This document shows, piece by piece, positions 11,306 through 24,789 of a stretch of 64,000 bases of DNA. The DNA lies in assembly GCF_041146395.1 (NCBI RefSeq), contig NC_090995.1, forward strand, positions 13,333,501 through 13,397,500. The letters are read 5' to 3'. A model generated the notes under the pieces. The model had not been told where the DNA came from, made no database searches, and saw only the letters and a list, made by a program, of their open reading frames with translations. The translations under genes were made by a program, and so were the position numbers. This DNA is from Eulemur rufifrons (Eukaryota > Chordata > Mammalia > Primates > Lemuridae). Position 1 is the first letter of the stretch. Each line of letters begins with the position of its first letter.

Positions 11306-12585
11306 GCGTTCTCTACCAGGCTCTACACGGTGACACACTTTCCCCAGACTGACGTTTTTCTTGGTTGCTCATTTTCCTCATCTTTTGGGTGACCCAGAAC
11401 CTCGAGGATGAAGTCACAACCGGATTTCTGTTCTCTTGCCCAAATCTTACTTAAAAAAAAGAGGCACGTGTAAGTTCAGCGCCTCACTTAACCTCACCCA
11501 GCAGGTGAGGTTTCATTGGCACAATCTAGGAACAAAGATCTTACTTAGGAGGAAGGAGCAAACTGCTTGATCAGGAAACAAAACAATAGCTGTTGGCCAG
11601 AGAGTTTGGAAAACCTTATTTTAAAGTGCAGATGTCAGGAAAATGCGCGGAGCAGGATTACGGTGTAGACATGCTATAAAACTTTTCAGTCAAATATACA
11701 CATGAAAGGCCTCCTTACAGTATGTGCTTAATCCGTGTTGCTTCCGGTGGTTGTTGAGTCTTCCGGGCTAGACGTGTCCTAAGGTTGCCTCTTAAACGGG
11801 AAAAAGAACCAAATACCAACGAACTCGAAAATGAAACAAGACGAGAATAGAGTTTAGAACTCAGGCTTAGATTTATCTTCTTTCTGTATCACTGTCTATT
11901 ATAGGACCATCATCATACATTTGCTGTTTGGACTGGATTGGTTGTAGCTTAGTTCCCTGAAGAGATTAGAAATGCAACCTCTTACTGAAATGGCCAAGGC
12001 CATCTCCAAAAGCATCTTTCTCATTGTCAACCGAAAGCATGTATCAAGCAAGTAATTAATTACTTAGGGCCCCGTGTCCCAAATTGTGTGAGAAAACAAA
12101 GACAGGTCTCTACCCACCTATCTTCCATAACTCAAAGGAACAGCTGTGGTCCCCTCCCCCAGACTGTAACCAACTTACTGTTCTCTAGATAAGCACAGAG
12201 AACGGAAAATGCTCTTCTTTCAAAGCTGCATGCATGACATTAGAAGTGAATTTGTAAAGTTTAATTGTTTCGTGGAGTAGTTTATCAATCCACTCCTCTA
12301 ATAAAGAAGTTCGGAAGAAGCTTTTGCAGATGGTTACAACAAAGCTCACATCTATTCTCGGCCGATGACTCACTTGCGTGTCCCCGAAAGCATTTGTTTT
12401 GCCCCGGAGTCTCTACAAGCAAAAGGAGATATTTATTGGCAAGGGTGAATAATGCCCACATATCTCCTCTCCCGCCCCCAAATCCATTGTGTCTGCCCTT
12501 GCTGCGCTTGGAGTGTGGGTGAGTCATTAACATGTTTGAGCTGCACTCAGATTACTGCAGGGTCTTGACATTTCTCTCTACCCTT
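11306..12585. other. intronic stretch, nothing recognised
   Basis: No classifiable repeat, exon or RNA gene. It contains AT-rich segments such as 12050-12065 and 12236-12275. Confidence 0.4.
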
Positions 12586-12587
12586 TG

Positions 12588-13050
12588 TGGTTTTTAGCTG
12601 GGACAGACCCCTGTTTAACAAGAGAAAAACAAATGCAAGTTTATTAACATATATACCTCAGGGAGACACGGAAGATGCCCAGGGAATGAGTAATTCTCAA
12701 AGAAGAGGCCTCTGCGTTCAAGCTTATATAACATTTTCAATAAAGAGAAGTCAATTTTTAGAGACGTGACAAGACAAAGGAAAAGGACCTTGAGTCTCTG
12801 GAGAAAACAAACCGTGGAACGGCAGATACAATAAGGCCGGCGACCGAGGCTTGTTGCCTAGATATATCTGGTGTCTGCAGGCTGAGCGGGGTCTAACCTT
12901 GTCTTCCAAGATCATCCTTTGTCCTTCTTGGTCGAGGGGAGGGGGACACTTTTGCCTTTGTAAGTTTATGTTCTGCTTTTAGGCAAATAAGGGGAGGGCA
13001 GAGAGCTTTTCTTGCATCTACCTCTCAATTGCCTGCAGGTCAAAATAATC
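12588..13050 (-). mobile_element. possible ERVL-type LTR remnant
   Basis: The layout (a 'cagacccctgtttaacaaga' opening, A-rich 'gcaagtttattaacatatat', then purine-rich text) resembles the reverse strand of an old endogenous-retrovirus LTR. No retroviral coding sequence is present nearby. The assignment is tentative. Confidence 0.3.
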
Positions 13051-14690
<1,640 letters not shown>

Positions 14691-15150
14691 CATCCCCCAG
14701 CGTTGAGTATTGGTTGGCAGTCCTGGCCACATTGTTGACATAGAAACCCTTGGGGGCAGCTTTTCCCTGACGCCCCCACCCCTGTCCTGAGGAAATCAGT
14801 GTTGAGAGGCGGGGGAGGGGCAGACAACTTCCCCACGCGGATCACGGCCCCTTCCCAGGCAGGCTGGTGACAGGGTGCAGCTCTGCGGGGACTGAAGGGT
14901 TCTTAGGGGCATCCTGGGTCCAGGCTCCTCTGCCCTGAGTTGCAGGCATCTTCTGTGGATATTTCTGACCCGATCACCATTGATAACAGGTGGGAAGCCA
15001 GCCTGGTCTGGGTGCTAACGGTGCCACCGAGGGGCGGGGCGGGAGGTGATGCTCACCCACGTCCTGTCAACGGTGGCTGCGTGACACGGTGGCTTTACTG
15101 GCCCACAGGGTGAGGAGGGGTGGTGACCGCCTTCACCTAGGGTGGTCCCC
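14691..15150. other. intronic stretch, nothing recognised
   Basis: GC-rich intron sequence. No repeat or gene is named. Confidence 0.35.
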
Positions 15151-15380
15151 TGTCTCAGTCCGTTTTGTGCTGGGATAACAGGAGACCACAGACTGGGTAA
15201 TTTATAACGAACAGAAATTCATCAGCATATAGTTCCAGAGGCTGGAAAGTTCCAGACTGAGGCGGCTGGCATTTTGCGGGGGCTTCTTGCCGTGTCTCCC
15301 CTCAGTGAAGTGGAAGGGCGATCACAGGGTGAGAGAGAGGGGGCCCCTTCTATAAGGAGCCTGGCGATGTGAGCAGGGAG
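15151..15380 (-). mobile_element. MaLR LTR (MST/MLT1 type) fragment
   Basis: 'tctcagtccgttttgtgctg' then 'cagactgggtaatttataac' is the reverse of the 3' end of MST/MLT1 LTRs. The rest decays into GC-rich sequence after about 15380. Confidence 0.75.
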
Positions 15381-17445
15381 GGGGGGGTGTCAAGCGCCTT
15401 CTAAAGCCGGCCGGGCATCTGTCCTGACTGGGGTCTTCCTGGGGAAGAGGAGATGCAAGGCACCAAAAGCAAACAGACCCTGGGCCCTGTGCAGGACGGG
15501 CTCGGCGTGGTAGAAGCAGAAATCCTGGAGAGGCAGTGTCCAAGCCGACCTCCGGCCTCCCCCCCACCCCCCGGGGTGGCCAGGTGTTCCTTCTGCCTGA
15601 AGGTTGGAGGGAGAGATTCTGGACTCAGACAAATTCTTGCTGAACAGCTAAAGCTCTAATTAATCTCCCGAGTCTCTCCCTGGCCAGGGCCGTTCCTGGT
15701 GGATATTAATTGGGTTTATGAAAGAGATGAAGTATTTTAAGGTGCAAAAGAGGTTCTCCAGGCACTGTTGTGGTGGCGCCGAATATGCAAATTGGTGTCG
15801 TTACCTGTGCTCAGGTTCAGGAGCAGTGAGGAGCCCTTCGGGGATGTGCTTTTCTGCACCTGCTGGGAGCCAGGCAGGCGGAGAGGTTCAGATGTTTGGA
15901 TAAAGTCCGTTTTCCGCACGTTTGTGGGCGTGGGCCCGGTGTGGGCAGGTGTGCGGGTACGCAGGTGCGCAGGCCATCGCACTCACCTGCAAGACGAGAG
16001 CTGGAAGGGGAGAGGACCTAGGCTGATTATATTCAGCATGACCAACGCCAGGACAGAAGTAGGCCTCAGGTGCAGGGTGGCTGGAGGGGGCTGTGGTCAA
16101 GGACCCCTGTGTGGAGGGGTGACACCAAGTTGCCTTCGCAAAGGTGGGCGGGAGTTCCTTTCTAAGGCGGGAGCCCTGTGTGACTGCGCCGGTCACACAC
16201 CCATGAAGTTGTCCCTGCCCAGAAACAACGTCCCCTGTGTGTGTCCCCGGCACTCTCTGATGGTATGGACTCCGTTCAGACCTGTGTCCCAGGGGCCTGA
16301 CCCAGCCATGGGCGCCAGCCCCGAGGACTCATTTCTTATCACAAAGCTTATCTTGGTGGCACTGGGTATTTGGTGCCGTTGGAAAGGTACTTTGCGCAGT
16401 TCTTGGGGGAACCCACGTTTCGGGGGCAGACAGGGAGAGAGGGCCGTGGGGAGGAAGCTTTAGACTCTCGGGGCCTTCCCTGTCGGGCTGTGTGACCCGG
16501 GACAAGCGGCTTAGGTTCTCGCCATCGCAGCTCCTCATCTGTGCGGTGGGGGTCGTGCTGCTGACCCCACAGGGACAGCGCGAGGCTGGTCGGTGAAGGT
16601 GCCGGACTGCCCGGCGTGTGGGCTGAACGGGAGGACCGTCCGGCCGTCATCCAGCCAGCCGGGCTCCTGCCCAGAACCAGGGGTCGTGGCGTCCACAGCA
16701 GAGTGTGGGCGCCACCGCCTCGGGCCAGGATGACAAGAACATTCCCAGATGTTCCCGCTCCCGTCCCCCGTGTCTGCCCTGGGCGCACACAGACCCTCCT
16801 CACACCGTGCGGTGCCTCCCTGGACGGTCCCCAGGGCCACGGAGCGGAGCCCTGAGCATCCAGGGTGCCAGCCCCACTCAGAATCCATCCCAGCCAGGGC
16901 TCGAGTGACATAGGAGTGACCACTGGGGGTGGCAGCTGGGTGTGGCGAGTGATAGTGTCCATCAAACCCTTCCCGACTGATGCAGCCCCATCTCGCCCCA
17001 TCTCGAGGGGCCGATGGGCAGCGAAGTGGCAGGGAGGGAACTGGGGGGTGGAGGGTGGTCTGATCTCCTCGGCCCGGAGAATCTGGACCACTCAGAGGAC
17101 GGCCAGGCAGGGCAGGGGTGGTTCCACGAACGGGCTTCGGGACTTCTCCACCCCGGCCGGTACCTCTAAAGCTGAATTGCAAATCCCTCCAGTCTCAAAG
17201 CTGACGCCAGTCACTGTGACTGGAATCCTGGGGACAGTGGGTGGAGGAGGAGCAGGCAGCATGGGAGGGAAGAAGCAGACGGGACCTCGGGTCCGTGTGA
17301 CAGTTTTTCCCAGACGACGACTCCCTCTGACGTACCCGGAGAAGCGAAGGGTCGGGGGAGAGGCGGTCACTTTTCTCCCAGGGAGAAGTGGTTTGTGGGT
17401 TTCTGTACCCGAGCGAGGGCGCAGAACCTGGTGCTGCTGTTTCTT
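15381..17445. other. GC-rich intronic stretch with spurious frames
   Basis: Several frames of 200-250 codons occur on both strands (for example 15768-16463 and 16348-17091 reverse). They overlap each other, show no recognisable domain and follow GC content. I treat them as non-coding. Confidence 0.5.
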
Positions 17446-17449
17446 CTGG

Positions 17450-17905
17450 AGGAATTTTATTTTACATGATATAAATTAAGTAGTACTGGTTCATTGTAGA
17501 CAGCCTAGAAAACACAAGCGAGCAAAGGGAAGAAAATTGCTTTCATCTCCCCATTTTAGGGATAAATGTTATTAACATTTTGGACAGTAGCTTCCCAGAC
17601 TTTCTCCTCTCTCTGCAATTATACTATAATCCTGTTTTGCTTTCTGTTGTTTCACATCATAGACATCTTTGCACCCCCATAGATGGGGATCACACATGGA
17701 CTGCTTTTAAACGGCAGCATAGTATTCCAAGATTTGGATGCATTTAGCTCCCTGTCATTGGAAATGTAGGTGGTTCTCTTGTTGCACTATCGCTGTTATC
17801 AACCATGCTGCATCCTGGCAGCTTCATCTTCCCGCACACCCTTAATAATTTCCTCAGAATACTTTCCTAGGTGCACTTCCATAGGATATATTTCCATGTG
17901 AGTTC
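17450..17905. mobile_element. L1M-type 3' region
   Basis: 'ggttcattgtagacagccta', 'tgttattaacattttggaca', 'cggcagcatagtattccaag' and 'cataggatatatttcc' are typical of old L1M 3' segments. Diverged and non-coding. Confidence 0.65.
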
Positions 17906-17921
17906 TTAAAGCTTTACACTA

Positions 17922-18120
17922 GTGGTTTTCAACCAGGGGTGATCCCTCCCCTTCGGAGAGGCATTTGGCAAGGTCTAGAAACATTTTTGGATGTCACCAG
18001 TGCAGGGGAGGTTGCCACTAGCATCTAGTGAGTAGAAAGGAGTGTGCTACTAAATACCTCACGATTACAGGAAAGCTCCCCACATCAAGTCCAAAATGCT
18101 AATAGCGTCGTGGCTGGAAA
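17922..18120 (+). mobile_element. hAT-Charlie non-autonomous element
   Basis: It starts 'agtggttttcaaccaggggt', continues 'gcatttggcaaggtctagaa' and 'tgccactagcatctagtgag', and ends 'aaaatgctaatagcgtcgtg'. This is a recognisable MER-type hAT element. The exact subfamily is not called. Confidence 0.7.
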
Positions 18121-18815
18121 ATTCTGTTAGACATGTGAGTACTTTTGTTCTTTTCGATACGTCTGGGGCTGGAGCTTCTGAGCCTCTGGGGAGGACGAGG
18201 TGGAGCTATTGGGTTTAGCTGGCGGACACTCACCCAGGACTGACCCAATCCCATCCCACCCTCCTCCCGCAGAAGGATTTGGGTGCTGCAGTTGGTTTGA
18301 AGTAGGGAAATGACCAATGCGTGCCCCTGGGAACCTGTTCTTGCATCCAGAAGAGAAAGAAAGGGGGGATGGCCTGGGAGGGGGTGAGAAGTGAGAGAGG
18401 GAGAGAGGAGAGGAATGGGGAGGGGGTGTAGGGCCGAACAATGCCATCCTTGTTGCAGTGAAAAGAGGATTGTATACGGTGTTTAGGGACCAGTCTGGAG
18501 GGCCAGTGCCCAGCACCAAGGATGCGGGCAGGGAGGGTGCGTGCAGTTGCAGAATGCGGGAGGCGGGAGCAGAAGAGAAAGGCTCTATTGTCTCCCCTGA
18601 AGTTGGCGCCGGGAGTGTGAAGTCCTGTGTCCTGTCCTGGGTGCTGGCCAGGGCCCACGGGATCAGGAATGGAAGACATCAGCGCTCCCCACGGCGTGCA
18701 CCGCAGTGCCGTGGGAGCCCAAATGTCACCCTGTCCGTCGAGTCTCCTTCGCCAGTAAACCCACGACACTCATGGAAACGAGCCACTGCATTTGTTCGTC
18801 TGTGGAATGCACCGC
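18121..18815. other. intronic stretch, nothing recognised
   Basis: Contains purine-rich tracts at 18350-18430. No gene or classifiable repeat. Confidence 0.35.
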
Positions 18816-18817
18816 AA

Positions 18818-18990
18818 TCATTCCTTCACAACCCGTGTGATCGCCAAGCACCTACTGGATGCCCAGCACCACGAGAGGCAACGAATGGAATAGACACAGT
18901 CCCTGCCCCTGTGGCGCAAACAGTCCCCAACAATTTATCAGGCTGTGTAAGTGCTATGAGGGGGACGTGGGAGGAGGGGCTGAGGTGTTG
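18818..18990 (+). mobile_element. L2 fragment
   Basis: 'caagcacctactggatgccc', 'cagtccctgcccctgtggcg' and 'gtgtaagtgctatgaggggg' fit the L2 3' region. Diverged. Confidence 0.55.
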
Positions 18991-18994
18991 GGAT

Positions 18995-19313
18995 CATAGA
19001 GGCTGATCCCTCGTGAATGGCTCCATGCCCGCCTTGAGTTCTCGCTCTATCAGTTCACGCGAGAGCTGGTTGTTTAAAAGAGCCTGGCACCCCCTCCTCT
19101 CTCTCTTTCTCCCTCTCTTGCATGTGACACGCCTGCTCCCCCTTTGCCTTCCGCCTTGAACGGAAGCTTCCTGAAGCTCTCACCAGATGCAGATGCTGGC
19201 GCCATGCTTCTTGTGCAGCCTGCAGAACCAAGAGCCAAATAAACCTCTTTTCTTCATAAATTACCCAGTCTCGGGTCTTCCTTTATAGCAACACGAAATG
19301 GACTAAGACGGTC
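18995..19313 (+). mobile_element. MaLR LTR (MST-type), 3' part
   Basis: The segment ends with the characteristic 'aaataaacctcttttcttca', 'aattacccagtctcggg' and 'gaaatggactaagacg'. It is a solitary LTR remnant of an ancient endogenous retrovirus-like element, with no internal genes. Confidence 0.8.
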
Positions 19314-19639
19314 AGATCGGTTGAAAAAGCAACACCCAACTACATGCTGGCGAAAGAAACTCTCTCTCCATAGAAAGACACGTCGATGCTTTGTGCGGAA
19401 ACTTAGAAAAAGAAAAAGAAAACAACAAAAACTAATAACAAATACAAAGACAGAAATAGATGAAAAGAAAGACGATGGGAGAAGATATATTATGCGACAT
19501 TAATGAAAGATGGCGGAGTAGCTGTATGAATATCAAGAGGACATCGAGCATCTGGAGGTGACATTTTGTTTAGTCATCCCTGGCATTGCACGGTTGCGGC
19601 TGGGGGCAGCTGGAGAGAAAGGGCAGTGGGTCGTCTTCC

Positions 19640-20015
19640 CAGGGCTGCCTAACAAGCTCCCGCAGACCAGGTGGCTTGAACAACGGGAATCTGCCTCACA
19701 GTTGTGGAGGCTCCAAGTCCAAGGTCAAGACGTGGTCAGGGCTGGTTTCCTTTAAGGACCCTCCTTGGCTTCCAGGTGGCCGCCCAGGGTCTTTCCTCTC
19801 TCCGTGTCACCCCTGGTGTCTCTTTATTGTGTCCAAATTTCCTCGTCTCATAAGGACGCGAGTCAGATGAGATTAGAACCCACCCTGACACTTCATTTTA
19901 ACGAAATCACCCCTTTGAAGACCCTGTCCCCAAATGTAGTCCCATTCTGAGATACTGAAGGTTAGGTTTCGACATATGAATTTGGAGGGGACACATTTCA
20001 GCCCCAAGCAGGTAG
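19640..20015 (-). mobile_element. MLT1-type MaLR LTR
   Basis: The reverse-strand LTR is nearly end to end: 'gggctgcctaacaagctccc', 'tcacagttgtggaggctcca', 'catataaggacg'-type words near 19850, and 'catatgaatttggaggggac' at the far end. Confidence 0.8.
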
Positions 20016-21060
20016 GGACATTATTTGTCACAGCTGTCCTCCCTGAGAACAGGGCCTCAGGGCTTCCATGGCACGGTGTAATTGTTGGGAGCAGACAGTG
20101 ACTTCCCTGGCCCTATGGTGACAGTAAGGCAGGGAGCAGCCCAGAAGACGAGGGCCAAGGAGGCCGTGGGGCCGTGTTCACCTCAGGGGAGCTGCGGAGG
20201 GAAGCAGAATGGGGAGGAGGGAATCCACGCCCACCCGGAGTCCCATGTTCCTCCCAATGTTTCTGTTGAACCTTCTGACCTCAGATTGTGCCTTTCAGCT
20301 CTATCCTTTCTGTTCATTGAAGTCTCACTATATATTTTTTTCCCTTTTGAATTAGTGAAAGGAAACCTTCAAATAAACAGTTTTGTTTCTTGTGGCATCC
20401 AGGAGGAGGACCAGGTGACAACGCCGACCCTCCCTCCAGCCTCCCAACCCTCTCCACCCGCAACAGGCTGCCTCTCACTGCCAGGGCAACGTGGGGGTTA
20501 GCTGATGTCGAGGTGCTCGGGCTGGTGTCACTTTGCTGAGTGTTCGGAGGCTGGAGCTCGTTCGTCCTTTAGCCCCTGGAGTGTCAGGTTTCTAGGGGAG
20601 GTTCGAAGTTCGGAAGAGGGCATAGGAAGGAGGCTGATGGAAGGTGCTGTGGGACCGGAGGCTGCCGGGGCCCTGAGCTACGTGAGCTGTAAAAGAAGTT
20701 CGGGAGGATCTAGGCAGCGATTTGAAACAGATGGATTTCCTGAAGTCACCACCGTCACCATGGCAACGGCTCAGCTGCTGCTGTCCGTTGCTGTCAAGCG
20801 CTCCCCCCTTGGCGTGGACGGAATCCTGGTGTCAATCGGAGGGAGACCATGCAGGACAGAACACATGGGACTCACCTTAGGAGAGAGAAGACAAGATTGG
20901 GGTCAGCCGTGAGAGCCTCAGGACGATCCCCCCGAGCAGGGGAGACGTCAGAAGTCTCCTGCTCTCGTGATTTTTATGAGAACGGTGGCCCCAGTTCTTG
21001 ACTTTGCTAATGGCTCCGGCACCTTTCTTCCTGCCTCCAGGCTTTGATAACCAGGGGACA
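20016..21060. other. intronic stretch, nothing recognised
   Basis: No gene, RNA or nameable repeat. Confidence 0.35.
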
Positions 21061-21559
21061 CCTGCCAGCCTGTAATTCATTCGTTTGCTAAAATATTTAT
21101 AGAGTCCCCAGCATTGGAATCCGTCAAAAAGCATCCGTTATGCTGGCGAGGTGCATGCCCGTCCCAGGGAGCGTCGGTTCCCTGCGGGTCCTGTGGTGGC
21201 TCTGCAGCGAAGGAAGGCGAATATTCTAAGTCCTCCAAGTGGCCGGTGGCTTCTTTTCACCCGCACTCTTGCTGTGTGTGCCTGTGCTGCTCAGGGCGCT
21301 GCGGTAGGTGTTGAAGTTATAAACAGGAACGAAGCCGGGCGCGGGCCCTGCCCTGGGGAGGCCGACGATGTAGGCAGGGGCAGGAACTGTGTGGCACAAG
21401 AATGCGTGGCCATCCCAGGGGGCACAGGCCCCAGGGCAGTGGTCCAGACACCGAGCCTCGCAGCCATGCAAGAGGCAGCCTGGCTTCCAGGGCTGGGATG
21501 ATGGGGCAGAGGTTCTACAGGGGGCGGAACTTGAACTTGGCTTCACTGAGGGCAGGACT

Positions 21560-21900
21560 TGGGTAACAGGGAGGGTCTTGAAAATGAATAGGCGAGGAGG
21601 AGAACGGCAAGAAGACAGGGGTGAGTGAAGGAGCGGACTGACTTTAGAAGAAGCCTTCAGGGCATGGATGGTGGGAGATGAAACTGACGAGGGAGGGGTG
21701 AGGGGCCCAGGTTGTCCGGACCCTGAAGGTTAAGGCAGGGAGTGTCGACATCCTCCTGTAGGCCGTGGGGGACAGGCCAAGGTTTTTCTGCAAAATAATG
21801 CTACGGGATGCTTCCTCTGGTGGCTGGATTGAGGGGAGGCGGGGGGATTGAACGGGACATCGCTGTAGGGGTGAGGATGGGGGCTGAGGGAATGGGAAGA
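21560..21900 (-). mobile_element. possible L2 ORF2-derived remnant
   Basis: Purine-rich sequence with the words 'ggccgtgggggacaggccaa' and 'tgaggatgggggctgaggga' recalls the reverse strand of the L2 coding end. Strongly diverged and not certain. Confidence 0.35.
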
Positions 21901-22039
21901 AAAGGACCAGCGGATGCACGGATGGAACAGACGGGTGGACGCCAGAGATTCTGAGAAGGAACAGACCGACATTGACTGTATCAGAGGAGGCAGAGGGAGA
22001 GTGTGAGGTTCGAGCTCGGTCTGCCTTTACCAGCAATGG

Positions 22040-22240
22040 TGTCTGCTAGGCACCGAGTCCTGTGCTAATCAACAGGAAAAGAAGAAAATTTGTGTCCTTA
22101 AGCGGCTCCCAGCCTAGTAGGAGAAGACAGACATGATTTAGATGCTGGGACAGGAGCACTTAGCTCGTACTATGACGGCTCCGGGAGGGGTCAGCTGGGG
22201 AGGGTGGAGGAGGGGTGGCCGGGGAAAGGTTTATGGGAGA
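22040..22240 (+). mobile_element. L2 3' fragment
   Basis: 'gctaggcaccgagtcctgtg' and 'ggctcccagcctagtaggag' followed by 'agacagacatgattt' follow the L2 pattern. Confidence 0.5.
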
Positions 22241-23100
22241 TGACCGCGAGCTGCGTTGGGGGGGCGGGGAGCTTGTTTGGGGAAGACATGCAAGTCGTAT
22301 TGGACTTCAGAGTCGCCTTTGAGGTGAGGAAGAGCATGTACCTGGGATGCGCCAGCCGCTGCGTTCGCGGGTGCGGCGGGGACCACTGGGCGCCGCAGCC
22401 CGGGAGGAGCAGGGAGGAGGCTGCAGGGGCTGCCCGGCTCGCGGGGTGGGCGGCGTTGGTGCCGGCGTTCAATGGCACGTGGGAGACCCTGCGCCCCCCC
22501 CCCCCACCCCAGGTGCTCCCGTGGGCGCTGGGGATGCAGGATCGGACCAAACGGGCTGGATTCCCCGCTCTCGGGGAGACCACGTGTTAGCGAAGAACTC
22601 GTGCAAATGCGAGGCAGGACCCGGCTAGGCAGGAAGAGACGGGTTGGAGGCAAGCGCAGGGGTGTGGGGAGGAGGGCCGGCGCGTTCTCACCCCACGCAC
22701 GACTGATTGGTGGTTGGCCCAGGCGGGGGGACTGGCTGGCAGACGCGTCAAACCGCAAGGTGATGCATCCGGAGCTGGGGCGAGCTGGATCCCAAGGCCC
22801 ACGTGCGCCCTTGATGGTCAGGTGACGTGCTTGTCGCTTCACCGGGAGGTGTCTTTGCAGCTGTGACAGCTGAAGCCAGGCGTGAGTGGCCCCCTGTGCT
22901 GTGCCCACCGGGGCTCCTCTCGGCGGATCGGAGCTGTCAGTCCCTTTCCTGGGCTCCTCACTGTGTTCGCCTGTGGGCTGACACCCCGCAAAGTTGCCCG
23001 CTTGGGGCCCACGTGTCCCTGAACCCGCACAGACACCCCGTCACCCTGACCCCAGCCGACTCTCCGCGGCTGCAGAGAGTGGCTCTGAGGACAGAGGAGG
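22241..23100. other. GC-rich intronic stretch, nothing recognised
   Basis: Local CpG density is raised around 22340-22460, but there is no exon-like or promoter motif. Overlapping long frames on both strands are composition effects. Confidence 0.4.
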
Positions 23101-23106
23101 AGCTGG

Positions 23107-23400
23107 TGTTACGGGTTGAATCATGTGCCCCAAATTCGCACGCTGAAGTCTTAACCTCCGGAACTTCAGAATGTGACGTTATCTGGAGGGAGGGTCTTTA
23201 CAAAGCCATCGAATTAAAAGGAGGTCATTGTGATGGGCCCCAATCCAATATGACATGTCCTTCTACAAAGGGGACATTCGGACACAGAGGCGGGGAGAAT
23301 GCCACGTGAAAGTGAGGGCAGAGATCAGGGTGCCACGTCCACTAGCCACGGAGTGCCACAGGTCCCCGCAGGCCACCAGGGGAGAGGCAGACACAGACCC
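23107..23400 (+). mobile_element. MLT1-type MaLR LTR
   Basis: The start 'gttacgggttgaatcatgtg', then 'ttcagaatgtgacgttatct', 'gggtctttacaaagccatcg' and 'ccaatccaatatgacatgtc' is a clear sense-strand MLT1 pattern. The 3' side is eroded. Confidence 0.85.
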
Positions 23401-23539
23401 GCCCTGCAGCCCGCAGAGGGAACCAGTGGGCTCGGGTGGGCGGGGGTGGGAGAAGCCGGGGCTTTGGGAACCTGGAACGAGGGGCCTGCCCGGGCTTGGG
23501 GTTCTGGGAACTGTCTGAAGGAAATGATGACGAAATTGG

Positions 23540-23800
23540 GACCTGAAGGACTTTTCCACGGGGGAATCGCACAAAGGCGGGCGTGTGTGAGACAGCAAGA
23601 TGGGGGTGGTGAGCAGCTGCGCAGTAACTGGCCTGTGAGGGGACGGGAGTGAGAGAGGAGGGGCTGAGAGCGGAGAGGGGGAGAAGGGGGAGGGTCAGGT
23701 GCCACATGCGTCACACTGGGAAGTTCAGATGTCCCCCTGTGGAGGGGGAGGTGCCACGGGAGGGTTCGGAGGACGGGAGTGAAATGCCCGGTTTCGTGTC
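23540..23800 (-). mobile_element. possible L2 remnant
   Basis: Purine-rich text ('aactggcctgtgaggggacg', 'gagcggagagggggagaagg') loosely follows the reverse strand of the L2 coding end. Tentative. Confidence 0.3.
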
Positions 23801-24049
23801 TTGACGGCTCAGCGTGGTGTTTCTGTGGATGGACTTGAGGGGCAGGACTGCGGACACAGAGACACAGAGGGGACGTGGTGTGAGCCCAGGTGAGAGCGGG
23901 TGAGAGCCACAGGCAGGAGGAGCATGGGAGGGAGACGACTTTGAACTTGGCAGGTCCCGATGACTGCGTGGGTGTGGGGCGGGGAAAAGGAAGTCCTAGA
24001 CAACACCGGGTGGTCAACGTGTGCCAAGGTGTGGCTCTACATGTGTCGG

Positions 24050-24345
24050 GTGTTTTAACTCATTTGCTCCTCGCAACAACTTTAAGAGGTTTGTGTGTGT
24101 GTGCGTGTGTGTGTTGAGACAGTGTCATTCTGTCACCCTGGGTAGAGTGCGGTGGCGTCATCATAGCTCACAGCAACCTCAAACTCCTGGGCTCAAGCGA
24201 TCCTCCTGCCTCAGCCTCCTGAGTAGCTGGGGCTACAGGCATGTGCCACCACACCCTTATAAATAAGGACGTCCAGGCACAGGGAGGCTAAGTGACTTGG
24301 CCCACGGGCACATGGCTAGCGAGTGACCATCTGGGAGGGCTCCGT
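24050..24345 (-). mobile_element. MIR SINE split by an Alu and a TG repeat
   Basis: The left part, 'aactcatttgctcctcgcaa' and 'caactttaagaggt', and the right part, 'aaataaggacgtccaggcac' and 'agtgacttggccca', are two halves of a reverse-strand MIR. A (TG)n tract (24089-24112) and an Alu monomer (24114-24257) lie between them. Confidence 0.75.
24114..24257 (-). mobile_element. Alu monomer (FLAM-like)
   Basis: Reverse-strand single-monomer Alu: 'gagacagtgtcattctgtca', 'tcacagcaacctcaaactcc', 'ctgagtagctggggctacag'. No second monomer follows. Confidence 0.85.
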
Positions 24346-24426
24346 CATCTGCTTCTTTCGTCACCGCACTGTGCCCGTCCTGACCGGTCCAGGAGGGCAG
24401 GGGGGGACGTCTAGACGACCCCCCAC

Positions 24427-24488
24427 CTCTGGCTGTGGACGGATTTCTGATTCTGAAGGTGAATCCAAGGTCAGGTTCTTCCCCTGCC
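24427..24488 (+). repeat. 60-bp diverged direct repeat, copy 1
   Basis: The segment 'ctctggctgtggacggattt' ... 'tcaggttcttcccctg' recurs at 25321-25380 with about ten differences, roughly 0.9 kb downstream. I cannot assign it to a known family. Confidence 0.6.
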
Positions 24489-24789
24489 GCCGCCGCCGGG
24501 GATTTTCGCTGGGTGACCAAGTGGAAATGGTGCCGTTGATGGAGGATTCCAGAAGAGCGTGGAGAAAGACACCGGTTTCCGTATCATACGTGTTTGGTGT
24601 GCAGTGCGTGTGAACGGCCAGTGGAGGGACCCAGCCTGTGCCCTTCCCCCTCAAGCCTCTTGTCACCGAGCCACGGGGCTCCTCCTCCACAGTCACTAAA
24701 CCATTACACTGTTTTACATTTAGATGACAGATTGACTTAGGAAAAAAAAACCCTGGTGGTGCAGGGTCTAACATTTCTCATAATCTGAA

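Noticed and set aside
16348..17182. two overlapping reverse frames of 247 and 215 codons
   Set aside because: They overlap in different frames within GC-rich intron sequence and have no homology that I can see.
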